Source: Thermoleophilales bacterium (GTDB lineage Bacteria; Actinomycetota; Thermoleophilia; Solirubrobacterales; 70-9). Taken from it: a DNA stretch of 64,000 bases. The translations under genes were made by a program, and so were the position numbers. The stretch is taken from contig JACJWY010000007.1 of assembly GCA_020636955.1 (NCBI GenBank), positions 67,673 to 131,672 of the forward strand, in the 5' to 3' direction. The notes under the pieces were generated by a model. It saw nothing but the letters and a program-made list of their open reading frames with translations. It was not told the origin of the DNA and ran no database searches. Below are positions 35,489-43,793 of the stretch, piece after piece; position 1 is the first letter of the stretch, and every line of letters begins with the position of its first letter.

Positions 35489-36836
35489 GAATGACCGCCA
35501 GCACCCCGTCCCGCTTTTCTTCCATGTCTTCCCGGGAGACCAGGGATTCCAGGTTCAGTCGAAGGAGCGGCTCGGTGTTAGAGGGCCGGACGTTGAAGTG
35601 CCAGTCGTCGTAATCGATCGAAACGCCGTCGAGGTGAGTGATCTCGGCCTCGGGGTGCATGGCCTCGATCTGGTCCATCTTGCCCTGGGGATCTTCGACC
35701 TCCGAGTTGATTTCCCCGGAAATGAAGTACTTCGCGTGGAACTCCTCCATCAGCTTCGAAAGCGATCGGCCATCGGTCGAAATGAGTTCGAGCAGCCGCA
35801 GAGCGGGGATCGAACCCGAATCGGCGCAGAAGAAATCCCGGAAGTAATAGTGGCCGGAGACCTCGCCCCCGAAGACGGCATTTTCTTCACGCATGCGCCG
35901 CTTGAAGAAGGCGTGCCCGACCCGGGAGAGGTCGGTCCTGCCGCCGGCTGCGGCGACTACATCCGGCACCGCGCGACTTGACCTCGGGTCGTAAAGGATT
36001 GTGCCGCCGGGCTCGCTTTCCAGGGCCGAGCGGGCAAGCAGGGCGCAGATGAAGTCACCGTCACAGAAGCGGCCCTCGCCGTCGATGAAAAAGCAGCGGT
36101 CGGAGTCGCCATCCCAGGCGATGCCAAGGTCCGCGCCTTCTTCCTTGACCGTCCTGATGATCAGCTGGCGGTTTTCTTCAAGCAGGGGGTTAGGTTCGTG
36201 GTCGGGGAATTCCCCGTTCGGCTCGAAGTACAGCTCGACCAGGTCCATTCCCAGCTGTTTCAGGATCGGGCCGACCATCGGTCCGGCCATGCCATTGCCG
36301 CCGTCGACGACGATTCGCATCGGTTTGACCTTCTCCGGGTCGATGAAGCCGAGAGCGGCTTCGTGGTACTCGTCCCAGAGGTCGATTTCCTCGTGGCTGC
36401 CGCCTCCCGGGGCCACGCCCATCCCGGCCTTGACCAGACCGCGGATGTCGCCGATTCCGGCGTCACCGGAAAGCGCCAGGGCCCCCTTCTGAACCAGCTT
36501 CACCCCGGTGTAGGCCTTCGGGTTGTGGGAGGCCGTGCACATCGCCCCGCCGTCGAGATCCCGGCTGCCAACGAGGTAGTAGAGCATCTCCGTCGCCACC
36601 TGCCCGGCATCGATCACATGCGCTCCCTCGGCGACCATGCCGTCAAGGTAGGCCGCGGCCATGGTCGGAGCCGAGAGTCTCATGTCCCGGCCAAGGCCGA
36701 TCTTGAGGTCCTGCGGGTCCTTTCGCACCAGATCCGCGAGCGTGAGCACAAAGGCCCGCCCGATCTGCTCCGCTGTGTTCTCGTCCATCTCGTCGCCATA
36801 GAGACCACGGATGTCATATGCCTTGAAGATGGAAAT
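35481..36836 (-). CDS. manB: Phosphomannomutase/phosphoglucomutase (ATT start inferred)
   Basis: Interconverts hexose 6- and 1-phosphates for GDP-mannose or glucan synthesis. Conserved: phosphoserine loop CTASHNPKAYTGVK, Mg site AWDGDSDRC, sugar loop GGEVSGHYYF, phosphate loop RPSNTEPLLRL. The first ATG (36788) would remove the family N-terminus. The open frame just upstream encodes SIFKAYDIRGLYGDE, preceded by ATT (36834-36836) and AGGAAAGG seven bases before it; an in-frame TAG lies 11 codons further up with no ATG/GTG/TTG between. I therefore place the start at ATT, giving 451 aa. Confidence 0.93.
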   Translation of the reverse strand: MSIFKAYDIRGLYGDEMDENTAEQIGRAFVLTLADLVRKDPQDLKIGLGRDMRLSAPTMAAAYLDGMVAEGAHVIDAGQVATEMLYYLVGSRDLDGGAMCTASHNPKAYTGVKLVQKGALALSGDAGIGDIRGLVKAGMGVAPGGGSHEEIDLWDEYHEAALGFIDPEKVKPMRIVVDGGNGMAGPMVGPILKQLGMDLVELYFEPNGEFPDHEPNPLLEENRQLIIRTVKEEGADLGIAWDGDSDRCFFIDGEGRFCDGDFICALLARSALESEPGGTILYDPRSSRAVPDVVAAAGGRTDLSRVGHAFFKRRMREENAVFGGEVSGHYYFRDFFCADSGSIPALRLLELISTDGRSLSKLMEEFHAKYFISGEINSEVEDPQGKMDQIEAMHPEAEITHLDGVSIDYDDWHFNVRPSNTEPLLRLNLESLVSREDMEEKRDGVLAVIRG

Positions 36837-36866
36837 TGTGGCGCCTTTCCTGCCGGGTTGACTGAT

Positions 36867-37394
36867 CTACTCCGGGCTTCCCTGACCCGGTTGGCCGGCT
36901 TCCTCGCCGAAGGCCCCGCGCAACACGCGGTAGCTGTCCTCAAGAGATTGCGGCATGACCCGGTGATCGGCGATCACCGGCATGAAATTCGTATCGCCAC
37001 CCCAGCGCGGGACCACATGCATGTGGATGTGATGCTCGACTCCGGCCCCGGCCGAGCGGCCCTGATTGAAGCCGACGTTGAAGCCCTGGGGTCTGTAGAC
37101 GTCCTCGAGCCGGTTCATGGCCAGTTTGGCGAGGGACATCATCTCGGTGGTCGTCTCGTCGGGGATCTCCTGGATCCGGCCGATGTGCTCGAATGGGGCC
37201 ACCATCAGATGGCCGTTGGTGTACGGGTAGAGATTCAGGATCACGAAGGCGCTTTCGCCGCGATGGACGACGAGCGCCGTTTCATCATCCCCGAGAGCCG
37301 GCTTGGCGCAGAACACGCACTGGTCTTCGTTGTCCTTGTCGGCGTCCTTCACGTATTTGAGGCGCCAGGGTGCCCAGATGCGGTTCTCGGTCAT
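36867..37394 (-). CDS. HIT-family hydrolase/phosphorylase (Ap4A phosphorylase-like)
   Basis: 175 aa. Histidine triad HHIHMHVVPRW; N-terminus NRIWAPWRLKYV and a C-x2-C pair (CVFC) as in actinobacterial Ap4A phosphorylases; NLYPYTNGHLMVAPFEH. Probably degrades diadenosine polyphosphates or related nucleotides. First gene of the four-gene minus-strand operon, 30 bp upstream of phosphomannomutase. A TAAGAT box ends 9 bases before the ATG. Confidence 0.88.
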   Translation of the reverse strand: MTENRIWAPWRLKYVKDADKDNEDQCVFCAKPALGDDETALVVHRGESAFVILNLYPYTNGHLMVAPFEHIGRIQEIPDETTTEMMSLAKLAMNRLEDVYRPQGFNVGFNQGRSAGAGVEHHIHMHVVPRWGGDTNFMPVIADHRVMPQSLEDSYRVLRGAFGEEAGQPGQGSPE

Positions 37395-37415
37395 TGGCGC
37401 TCCATCTTATGGTCA

Positions 37416-37482
37416 GGCGCGGAATGGGTGGGGCCTCCTCCTCGACCCGAAACGTCGTCGGAGACCCCACCCATCCCACGCC
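37416..37482 (-). ncRNA. Long hairpin element, fully paired only in minus-strand RNA
   Basis: Arms 37416-37438 and 37460-37482 (23 nt each). On the plus strand three positions are C/A mismatches; as minus-strand RNA all three become G-U pairs, giving 23 uninterrupted pairs, with a small inner CGAC/GTCG stem in the loop. It lies between corA and the HIT gene, both on the minus strand. The remaining bases to 37563 hold two further hairpins (CGTCTG/CAGACG and GGGCGGA/TCCGCCC). It may be part of the corA 3' UTR, a terminator without U-run, or a dispersed RNA element; see the similar element at 56414. Confidence 0.55.
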
Positions 37483-37576
37483 GGCTACAGGGCGAGTCAG
37501 TCCGTCTGTCCTCGGACCGTGCGAACTGGCAGACGGGACGTGGGGGCGGACCCGACTCCGCCCGACTTCTCTTGTC

Positions 37577-38593
37577 TCAAAGCCAGTGGCGCTTGCGGAA
37601 GTAGGCGACCATGCCGACCAGGATCACGACCATGATTCCGACCACCACGAAGAAATGGAAATCGGTGCCGGTTGCCGGATCGCCACCGCCGGGCAGGCCG
37701 ACATTCATGCCGAATATCGAGGCGATCAGGGTCAGGGGGAGAACGATCACCGAGATCGAGGTCAGCACGCGCAGGATGTCGTTCACCTTGTGGCTGAGGA
37801 TCGATTCGTTGGTTTCCTCGAGCGCGACCACGACTTCCTTGTAGTTCTCCAGCATGTCCCAGATCCGTTCGTGCGCGTCGACGATGTCGTCGAAGTAGAT
37901 CTCGAGATCGAGGTCGCTGGCCAGATACCGGGACTTGACGTTTTCGAGGTCGCGAAGCACCGGCCGCTGCGGCCGGATCACCTTGCGGAAGTTGATGATC
38001 TCCTGTTTGGCATTGGACAGGTCCCGGACCACGTCCTCGGAGTTACCCTCGAAGATCTCCTCCTCGAGTGCGTCGAGCTTGTTGCCGATCTTTCGCAGCA
38101 TCGGGAAGCAGTAGTCGAAGCTGTCGTCGACCAGGCGGTACATGAGGTACCCGGACCCTCGGGCGAAAAGCTTGTGCCGCAGAGTGTCGTCGCTGCGGCA
38201 ACGCTCGAACAGGTACTCGACCGGGGGGATACCCCGGTTGGGCAGGGTGACCATGAAATCCGGGCCGACGAAAATATCGATCTCGCCGGCGACCAGCCGC
38301 TTTGCCTTGCGATCGAAGACCGGCACGTGAACGACCAGGAACAGGTAGTCCGGATATTCATCGATTTTCGGCCGCTGGTTGTGCGAGAGCACGTCCTCGA
38401 TGTCGAGGGCGTGGAAATCAAAGTTCTCCTCCAGCCAGGCACGTTCCTCGCCGCCGGGGCTCTCGATGTTGATCCAGCGCAGGCCGCCAGAGGAGATCTC
38501 CTCGACCCGCGGGGCAACGACCTCGGGTTCGGTCGAATCCGGGCTTGGAATGTCAGCTTCGCGCGCACGGCGAAGACGAGGGAGGTTCGGCAT
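37577..38593 (-). CDS. corA: CorA-family magnesium/cobalt channel
   Basis: 338 aa. Large N-terminal cytoplasmic domain rich in acidic helices, then two C-terminal membrane helices; the first ends in the signature GMN (SIFGMNVG), the second is FFVVVGIMVVILVGMVAYF. Forms pentameric Mg2+ channels. GGAGG lies 6 bases before the ATG, a clear ribosome site, so unlike many neighbours this gene has a conventional leader. No Mg-sensing leader seen. Confidence 0.94.
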   Translation of the reverse strand: MPNLPRLRRAREADIPSPDSTEPEVVAPRVEEISSGGLRWINIESPGGEERAWLEENFDFHALDIEDVLSHNQRPKIDEYPDYLFLVVHVPVFDRKAKRLVAGEIDIFVGPDFMVTLPNRGIPPVEYLFERCRSDDTLRHKLFARGSGYLMYRLVDDSFDYCFPMLRKIGNKLDALEEEIFEGNSEDVVRDLSNAKQEIINFRKVIRPQRPVLRDLENVKSRYLASDLDLEIYFDDIVDAHERIWDMLENYKEVVVALEETNESILSHKVNDILRVLTSISVIVLPLTLIASIFGMNVGLPGGGDPATGTDFHFFVVVGIMVVILVGMVAYFRKRHWL

Positions 38594-38721
38594 CGCCGCC
38601 TCCAGTCATGTCGATTCGCTTCGCGGGCATGTGACAACCCTAAACCAGAGGTCAAGCCAGCGCGTAAACGGAAAGTTTCTGCATCTCGTCGCACAGGAAC
38701 CGCGCCCGTCGGGACGGCTGG

Positions 38722-38727
38722 TAACCT
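38722..38727 (+). promoter_or_regulatory. Candidate -10 box for the SAM-I leader
   Basis: TAACCT at 38722-38727 would start RNA about 10 bases before the riboswitch P1 stem. No good -35 is visible. The 128 bp before it, back to the corA start, show nothing else recognisable. Confidence 0.35.
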
Positions 38728-38742
38728 GTCGCCAGACATAAG

Positions 38743-38858
38743 CGCCACATCCAGAGGGGTGGAGGGACTTGGCCCTACGAAACCCCGGCAACCAGCGGCA
38801 GCGAAAGCTCCCGAGAAGGTGCCAAATCCAGCGGCTCGTGTAGCCGGGAGATGTGGGG
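38743..38858 (+). ncRNA. SAM-I (S-box) riboswitch
   Basis: Conserved S-box core: AGAGGGGTGGAGGGACTTGG, CCCTACGAAACCCCGGCAAC, GAAGGTGCCAAATCC. P1 is CCACATC (38745-38751) with GATGTGG (38850-38856). S-box RNAs bind S-adenosylmethionine and usually switch off methionine/sulfur genes. It is followed by a switchable terminator and by thrC. Confidence 0.93.
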
Positions 38859-38904
38859 AGAAGTCCGATCGGCCTTCGCCCCACGCGGCGGAGGTTTTTG
38901 TTTT
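38853..38904 (+). terminator. Riboswitch expression platform: antiterminator and intrinsic terminator
   Basis: Terminator: CCTTCGCC (38873-38880) pairs with GGCGGAGG (38887-38894), followed by TTTTTGTTTT. Competing antiterminator: GTGGGGAGAAG (38853-38863) with CTTCGCCCCAC (38874-38884), one mismatch. Because GTGG also belongs to riboswitch P1, SAM binding would free the terminator (OFF). All pairings were read directly from the sequence. Confidence 0.88.
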
Positions 38905-38938
38905 CCCCGAGGGGAATTGAAGAAAGGCAAGAGATCGG

Positions 38939-40171
38939 ATGGCAGTAAAGAACCTGAAATGCAAGGAATGCTCGGCCGAATACGAGCTTGGCGCGAACTT
39001 CTTCTGCGCCGAATGCTTCGGTCCGCTGGAGGTCAGATACGACTACTCGGACCTGAACCCGGAAGAAACAAGACGCCGGATCCAGGCCGGTTCCCGCGGA
39101 ATCTGGCGTTACGCAGACTTCCTTCCCTTCGAAGGCAAGGCCGGAGACCCGCTCGAACCGGGCATGACCCCGTTGATCAAGGCCGACCACCTGGCCAGCC
39201 GGCTCGGGACCGGGGCCGAGATCTACATCAAGAACGACGCGGCAAACCCGACCCACTCCTTCAAGGACAGGGTGGTTGCCGTGGCAATCGCCAAGGCGAA
39301 GGAACTCGGCTTCGAGACCGTGGCCTGCGCCTCGACCGGCAATCTCGCCAACGCGGTCGCCGCCCATGCCGCCGCGGCCGGACTGGATTCCTACGTCTTC
39401 GTGCCTTCCAACCTGGAAGAACAGAAGCTGCTCGCGACCGACATCTACGGCACAAACCTGGTCGGGGTCAAAGGCAATTACGACGACGTGAACCGACTCT
39501 GTACCCAGCTGGCCGACGAAAAGCCGTGGGCCTTCGTCAACGTTAACCTGCGCCCGTACTACGCCGAAGGGTCGAAGACCCTTGCCTTCGAGACGGTCGA
39601 GCAGCTCGGCTGGAACCTGCCCGACCGGGTCGTAGCCCCGATCGCCTCGGGATCGCTCTTCACCAAGATCTCCCGCGGTCTCCGGGAATGGAAGGAAGTC
39701 GGGTTGGTCGAGGGTGAACAGCCGGTCTTTCATGGCGCCCAGGCAGAGGGTTGTTCGCCGGTCGCCACGGCCTTCGCCGAAGGAACTAGGGTCTGCCGAC
39801 CCCAGAAACCCGACACCATTGCCAAGAGCCTCGCGATCGGCGATCCGGCCGACGGGCCGTACGCGGTTGCCCAGGCCAACGAAACCGGCGGCTCGATTGA
39901 CGCGGTGAGCGACGAAGAGATTCGCGCCGGAATCCGCCTGCTGGCCGAAACGACCGGCATCTTCACCGAAACCGCCGGGGGCGTCACGGTCGGTGTGCTC
40001 AAGAAGCTGGCGGAGCGCGGCGAGCTGAAAGAAGGGGAGAAGGTCGTGGTCTACATCACCGGCGAAGGGCTGAAGACCCTCGACGCCAATCGCGATAGCT
40101 TTGCCCTGACCGAGATCGATCCGAACCCGGAATCGTTCGAAACCAAGTTCGGCCAGGAGGTCGCAGCCTGA
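38939..40171 (+). CDS. thrC: Threonine synthase-like PLP enzyme
   Basis: 410 aa fold-type II PLP enzyme, annotated as threonine synthase (O-phosphohomoserine to threonine). N-terminal zinc ribbon CKEC...CAEC, then GMTPLIKADHLA, the PLP lysine in PTHSFKDRVVA, ASTGNLANAVAAHAA, and the C-terminal AGGVTVGVLKKLAE. Under a SAM-I riboswitch and overlapping a ThiS/MoaD-like gene by one base. This context hints that it may use phosphohomoserine for homocysteine rather than threonine; the sequence alone does not decide. Confidence 0.9.
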   Translation: MAVKNLKCKECSAEYELGANFFCAECFGPLEVRYDYSDLNPEETRRRIQAGSRGIWRYADFLPFEGKAGDPLEPGMTPLIKADHLASRLGTGAEIYIKNDAANPTHSFKDRVVAVAIAKAKELGFETVACASTGNLANAVAAHAAAAGLDSYVFVPSNLEEQKLLATDIYGTNLVGVKGNYDDVNRLCTQLADEKPWAFVNVNLRPYYAEGSKTLAFETVEQLGWNLPDRVVAPIASGSLFTKISRGLREWKEVGLVEGEQPVFHGAQAEGCSPVATAFAEGTRVCRPQKPDTIAKSLAIGDPADGPYAVAQANETGGSIDAVSDEEIRAGIRLLAETTGIFTETAGGVTVGVLKKLAERGELKEGEKVVVYITGEGLKTLDANRDSFALTEIDPNPESFETKFGQEVAA

Positions 40172-40443
40172 TGGCAGTCACAGTCAAGATCCCGACCCAG
40201 CTTCGTGCCACGACCGGCGGCCAGGCCGACCTGAGCGCCGAAGGTTCAACGGTGGGCGAGGTTCTGGATGCGGTTTTCGCCGAACATGGCGACCTCAGGG
40301 ACCGGATTACCGAGAACGGGGAGTTGCGTCGCTTCGTGAACGTCTATGTCGGGGGCGAAGACATCCGTTTCGGCGAAGGGCTCGCGACCGCTGTTTCCGA
40401 CGGGGCCGAGGTGACCATCCTTCCGGCGGTGGCCGGCGGATAG
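40171..40443 (+). CDS. ThiS/MoaD-family sulfur-carrier-like protein
   Basis: 90-aa beta-grasp (ubiquitin-like) protein ending in VAGG, the di-glycine tail that is adenylated and thiocarboxylated in ThiS, MoaD and CysO. Features: VTVKIPTQLRATTGG, TVGEVLDAVFAEHG, VNVYVGGEDIRF, DGAEVTILPAVAGG. Start ATG overlaps the thrC stop. Not next to moa, thi or cys genes. A sulfur donor for the thrC product is plausible. Confidence 0.87.
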   Translation: MAVTVKIPTQLRATTGGQADLSAEGSTVGEVLDAVFAEHGDLRDRITENGELRRFVNVYVGGEDIRFGEGLATAVSDGAEVTILPAVAGG

Positions 40444-40476
40444 CCGGCCGCAAGGTCGCGTCCGGGCCCGAGCCTC

Positions 40477-41202
40477 ATGACACAGCTTCCTCCGGTTCTG
40501 ATCCTGAGCGGCGGTCGGGGAACCCGGCTGCGCGAAAAGACCGAGACCCTGCCCAAGCCAATGGTCGAGGTGGGCGGCCGACCGCTGATCTGGCATGTGA
40601 TTCAGATCTACGCCCGGCAGGGTTTCACCAGATTCTTCCCGCTGACCGGCTATATGGGTGAACGGATCCAGGAGTTCGCCGCCGGGGAAGACTGGCCGGA
40701 AGGCATCTCGGTCGAGTGCCTCCAAACCGGCCTGGACACACCCACCGGTGGCCGCATCGTGGCCGCTCGCGATCGGGTGGAAGGAACCTTCTGTGTGACC
40801 TACGCAGACGGACTGGCGGACGTCGACCTTTCCGCATTGCTCAAATTCCACCGGTCCGGAGGGCGGGCAGCGACCATGACCGTGGTCCGTCCCGATCTCC
40901 AGTGGGGAGTGGCCGAAATCAACGGGGATGGCGAGGTCACAGGCTTCGTCGAAAAACCGCGTTCGGAGCACTGGATCAACGGTGGCTTCTTCTGTTTCGA
41001 GCCGTCCGTCTTCGACTGGCTGGACGCCGACTCGATCCTCGAACGGGAGCCGCTGGAGAGCCTTGCCGCAGCTGGTCAGCTCGGCGCTTTCCGCCACGAG
41101 GGCTTCTGGGATTGCTGCGATACGTACAAGGATCTCGTCACCCTGAACGATCTGTGGTCGGCCGGTGACACGGCCTGGCTCGGCTCGAAGGCGCCGGCTT
41201 GA
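40477..41202 (+). CDS. Sugar nucleotidyltransferase (glucose-1-phosphate cytidylyltransferase-like)
   Basis: 241 aa GT-A-like nucleotidyltransferase: ILSGGRGTRLREKTETLPKP (NTP-binding signature), YADGLADVD (metal Asp), and INGGFFCFEPSVFDWL. The overall pattern is closest to RfbF-type CDP-glucose synthases. The next gene, an extended SDR overlapping by 4 bases, would fit the following 4,6-dehydratase step. Nucleotide preference is inferred from similarity, not proven. Confidence 0.8.
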   Translation: MTQLPPVLILSGGRGTRLREKTETLPKPMVEVGGRPLIWHVIQIYARQGFTRFFPLTGYMGERIQEFAAGEDWPEGISVECLQTGLDTPTGGRIVAARDRVEGTFCVTYADGLADVDLSALLKFHRSGGRAATMTVVRPDLQWGVAEINGDGEVTGFVEKPRSEHWINGGFFCFEPSVFDWLDADSILEREPLESLAAAGQLGAFRHEGFWDCCDTYKDLVTLNDLWSAGDTAWLGSKAPA

Positions 41203-42176
41203 GCGGCTCGCTGGTCACCGGAGGCCAGGGATTCATCGGCGGCCACCTGGTCCGGGCGCTGGTGGAACGAGGGGAAGACGTGACCGTCCTGGATCTGCCG
41301 GGCGCGCCCGGCAGGGCACTCGAGATTCACGGCCTGGTCGGAGAGGTGAGACTGATCGAGGGGGATGTCGCCGATCCGACTGTGGTCCACCGGGCATTGA
41401 GGGAATCGGCTTCGGACGGGTCGGGTCCCGATTCGGTCTTTCACCTGGCGGCACAGACCCTGGTCGGCCCGGCCGCGGAAGACCCGGCGACCACTTTCAG
41501 GTCCAACGTGGAGGGCACCTGGGTATTGCTGGAAGGCTGCCGAGCCAGCGACGTCGAAGCCGTCGTGGTCGCCTCCTCCGACAAGGCCTATGGGCCCAGC
41601 GAATCGCTGCCCTACCGGGAAAGCTATGAGCTGAGGCCGGCCGCACCCTATGAGGCGAGCAAGTCGGCCGCTGACGTGATCAGCCGCAGCTACTGGCCGG
41701 CCTTCGGGCTGCCGGCAGGGGTGACGAGGCTGGCCAACGTGTACGGCGGGGGAGATCTGAACGGCTCCCGGCTCGTGCCGGAGGTGGCCATGGCCTTCCT
41801 GGAGGGACGGGCGCCACAGATCCGCTCGGATGGATCCCCGGAGCGGGATTACCTCCACGTGAGCGACGCGGTGGCTGCCTATCTGGCGGTCGAAGGTGCG
41901 GTCAGGGAGGGTGCCGGTCGGGGTGAGGCATTCAACGCCGGCACGGGCGAGGCCTGGCCGGTCAGGACGATCGTCGACCTGATCGCCGATGAGGCGGCCC
42001 GCGAAGGTGTCGGTCTGACCGAAGCTGAGTATCTCGGCGAGGGTGTGCCGGAAGGGGAGATCGACCGGCAGCTCGTCGATGCCACGAGGCTGACCGAACT
42101 GACCGGCTGGAGCCCGAAAGTGACCCTGGGCGCCGGGCTTACCGAAGCCGTCGAGTGGTATCGCAGCCACGCTTGA
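41199..42176 (+). CDS. NAD-dependent sugar-nucleotide epimerase/dehydratase (CDP-glucose 4,6-dehydratase-like)
   Basis: 325 aa extended SDR from TTG 41199. Cofactor motif VTGGQGFIGGHLVRAL, FHLAAQTLVGPA, VVASSDKAYGPS (SDKAYG is typical of RfbG/GDP-mannose dehydratases), catalytic YEASK (YxxxK), and RDYLHVSDAVAAYLAV. Together with the preceding nucleotidyltransferase it would make an activated 4-keto-6-deoxy sugar. No glycosyltransferase for it is adjacent. Confidence 0.82.
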   Translation: MSGSLVTGGQGFIGGHLVRALVERGEDVTVLDLPGAPGRALEIHGLVGEVRLIEGDVADPTVVHRALRESASDGSGPDSVFHLAAQTLVGPAAEDPATTFRSNVEGTWVLLEGCRASDVEAVVVASSDKAYGPSESLPYRESYELRPAAPYEASKSAADVISRSYWPAFGLPAGVTRLANVYGGGDLNGSRLVPEVAMAFLEGRAPQIRSDGSPERDYLHVSDAVAAYLAVEGAVREGAGRGEAFNAGTGEAWPVRTIVDLIADEAAREGVGLTEAEYLGEGVPEGEIDRQLVDATRLTELTGWSPKVTLGAGLTEAVEWYRSHA

Positions 42177-42197
42177 GCTCCCTGTTAGGTTGGGGCC

Positions 42198-42908
42198 ATG
42201 TGCGGCAGGTACACACTCACAACGTCCGACCAGCGTCGCCTCGGCAGCCGGTTCCAGATTTCACTCGATGACGAAACCCCCGGGCTCGGGCGCTATAACG
42301 TCGCACCGACCCAGGAAGTCCTGACGGTCAATACCGATGCGGAGTCCGGTGAGCGCGAGGCAGTGGCATCGCGCTGGGGGCTGGTCCCGTTCTGGGCCAA
42401 GGACCTGAAGGCCGGCTACAAGATGATCAATGCCCGCAACGACCGGCTGCTGGAGAGCAAGGCATACGGGCCGCTGGTCAAGAAGACCAAGAACCGCTGT
42501 CTCATTCCCGCCGACGGTTTCTACGAGTGGCTCAAAGCGGAAAAGCCGAAGGAGCCGCGGCAGCCGGTGCGCTTCACCGTCGACGGCGGCGAGCCGTTTT
42601 CCTTCGCCGGTCTCACCGTCACCCGGGAGTGGGAAGGCGAGCCGCTGACCTCCTGCACCATCATCACCACCGACGCCAATGACGTGGTCGGCCGGGTCCA
42701 TGATCGAATGCCGGTGATCCTGCCGAACGAGGAGGCCGAGCAGGCCTGGCTGACCGGCGAGCTGACCGCCGAGGAAGCGGTGTCACTCTGTATTCCGCTC
42801 GACCCGAAGCGAATGGAGGCGAAACCGGCCAACCCGGTGCTCAACAAGGTGGGCGGGGCCAAAGAGGGGCCGGACTTTCTGGAAGCGCCCGAGAAGGAAG
42901 AGGACTGA
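42198..42908 (+). CDS. HMCES/YedK-family abasic-site protein (SRAP)
   Basis: 236 aa. Starts MCGRYTLTTS: the Cys at position 2, exposed after Met removal, forms a thiazolidine cross-link with abasic sites in single-stranded DNA. Other SRAP residues: RYNVAPTQ, WGLVPFWAKD, NARNDRLLESKAYG, RCLIPADGFYEW (catalytic Glu), HDRMPVIL. TAGGTT ends 6 bases before the ATG, indicating leaderless translation. Confidence 0.94.
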   Translation: MCGRYTLTTSDQRRLGSRFQISLDDETPGLGRYNVAPTQEVLTVNTDAESGEREAVASRWGLVPFWAKDLKAGYKMINARNDRLLESKAYGPLVKKTKNRCLIPADGFYEWLKAEKPKEPRQPVRFTVDGGEPFSFAGLTVTREWEGEPLTSCTIITTDANDVVGRVHDRMPVILPNEEAEQAWLTGELTAEEAVSLCIPLDPKRMEAKPANPVLNKVGGAKEGPDFLEAPEKEED

Positions 42909-42915
42909 CTCCTCG

Positions 42916-43716
42916 TTACTGGACGTTGGTCGCGTCGCCCGCTTCGGCATCACCGGTGTTCGGTTGGTCATCGGCGATGGGCCACTCTTCCTGTCGATAC
43001 GGAATCGTGATCCGGGTGGACCGGTCGCCGATATTCGCCTTGCATTCGATGGTGCCCTTGGGGCGGGTCTCACTCTCGAAAATGACCGCCCAGGGCAGCG
43101 TTGTCGCGCCGACCCCGCTGCCGTCGGGCAGGTGCCAGATCCAGGTCTGTTCGTCCTCGACGTAACCCTCCCACTCAACGGTGACCAGCGCATTCGAATC
43201 CACATATCGCTGGATGACATCGCGAATCGGAAGTTCGATCTTCTTGCTGTCCTCGGTTCTGTACTTGACGGAGCTGGATTCCGGAACATCCTGCCGGTGA
43301 AGGTCCAGCTCGCTGGTGGATCGCGGCCAGGCGGCCCGCAGCCGACTGGCTCGAGCCAGGCGGGTATCTCCCGCGACACCGGACTTGACACTGCAACGGA
43401 CGTCGGCTGGCTCGCCGTTCGATTCCACCCGGACGATCCCGGCGATCCGGAAGAGCAACAGACCGTCCTCGTTCGGGGCGATCGCCGAAAGGCTGGTTCG
43501 CGAAACCGTGAACGATCCGTCACCCACCTGCCTGGCATCAGGCGAGGCGATGGTCTCGGAAGTGTCCCAGTCGGTCTCCAGAGAACCGCTCCCGTGGATG
43601 AAGGAAAGTCCGTAGATGGCGAGCGACGCCAATACGCCAAGGGCAACGGTGGCGATCGCCAGAGTCGGGATCCTGCCACTGCTTGCGGCGGGTTTCTTCT
43701 CGGGTGAATCGGGCAT
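42916..43716 (-). CDS. Membrane-anchored extracytoplasmic protein of unknown function
   Basis: 266 aa. Short basic N-terminus, one membrane anchor (IPTLAIATVALGVLASLAIYGLSFI trimmed: about residues 17-40), and a beta-rich extracytoplasmic domain with FTVSRTSLSAIAPNEDGLL, VTVEWEGYVEDEQTWIWHL and two Cys residues (C102-like RCSVKSG; IECKAN). No family recognised. Divergent from the tethered ECF sigma gene, whose promoter begins 26 bp from this ATG; a TAATCT box ends 9 bases before it. It may belong to the same regulon. Confidence 0.6.
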   Translation of the reverse strand: MPDSPEKKPAASSGRIPTLAIATVALGVLASLAIYGLSFIHGSGSLETDWDTSETIASPDARQVGDGSFTVSRTSLSAIAPNEDGLLLFRIAGIVRVESNGEPADVRCSVKSGVAGDTRLARASRLRAAWPRSTSELDLHRQDVPESSSVKYRTEDSKKIELPIRDVIQRYVDSNALVTVEWEGYVEDEQTWIWHLPDGSGVGATTLPWAVIFESETRPKGTIECKANIGDRSTRITIPYRQEEWPIADDQPNTGDAEAGDATNVQ

Positions 43717-43741
43717 GAAGGAAGCAGATTATTCGATAGGC

Positions 43742-43770
43742 CCTTACTTTCCGTGTGCCGGATCGTTTCG
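43742..43770 (+). promoter_or_regulatory. Putative ECF-dependent promoter of the tethered sigma factor
   Basis: CCTTACTTTC (43742-43751), 12 bases, CGTTTCG (43764-43770). The same two blocks at the same 22-base register occur before the secreted protein gene (45260-45288). A transcript starting about 43777 rules out the GTG at 43755 as start. Confidence 0.65.
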
Positions 43771-43793
43771 TCCTGAAAAGGGTTCTGAAGAAG

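Noticed and set aside
37370..38920. Open frame of 516 codons on the plus strand across corA
   Set aside because: Antisense to corA and runs through the SAM-I riboswitch, which is clearly the functional element there.
43755..43793. GTG at 43755 as start of the tethered sigma factor
   Set aside because: It lies inside the duplicated promoter motif, upstream of any likely transcript start; ATG 43794 has a ribosome site.
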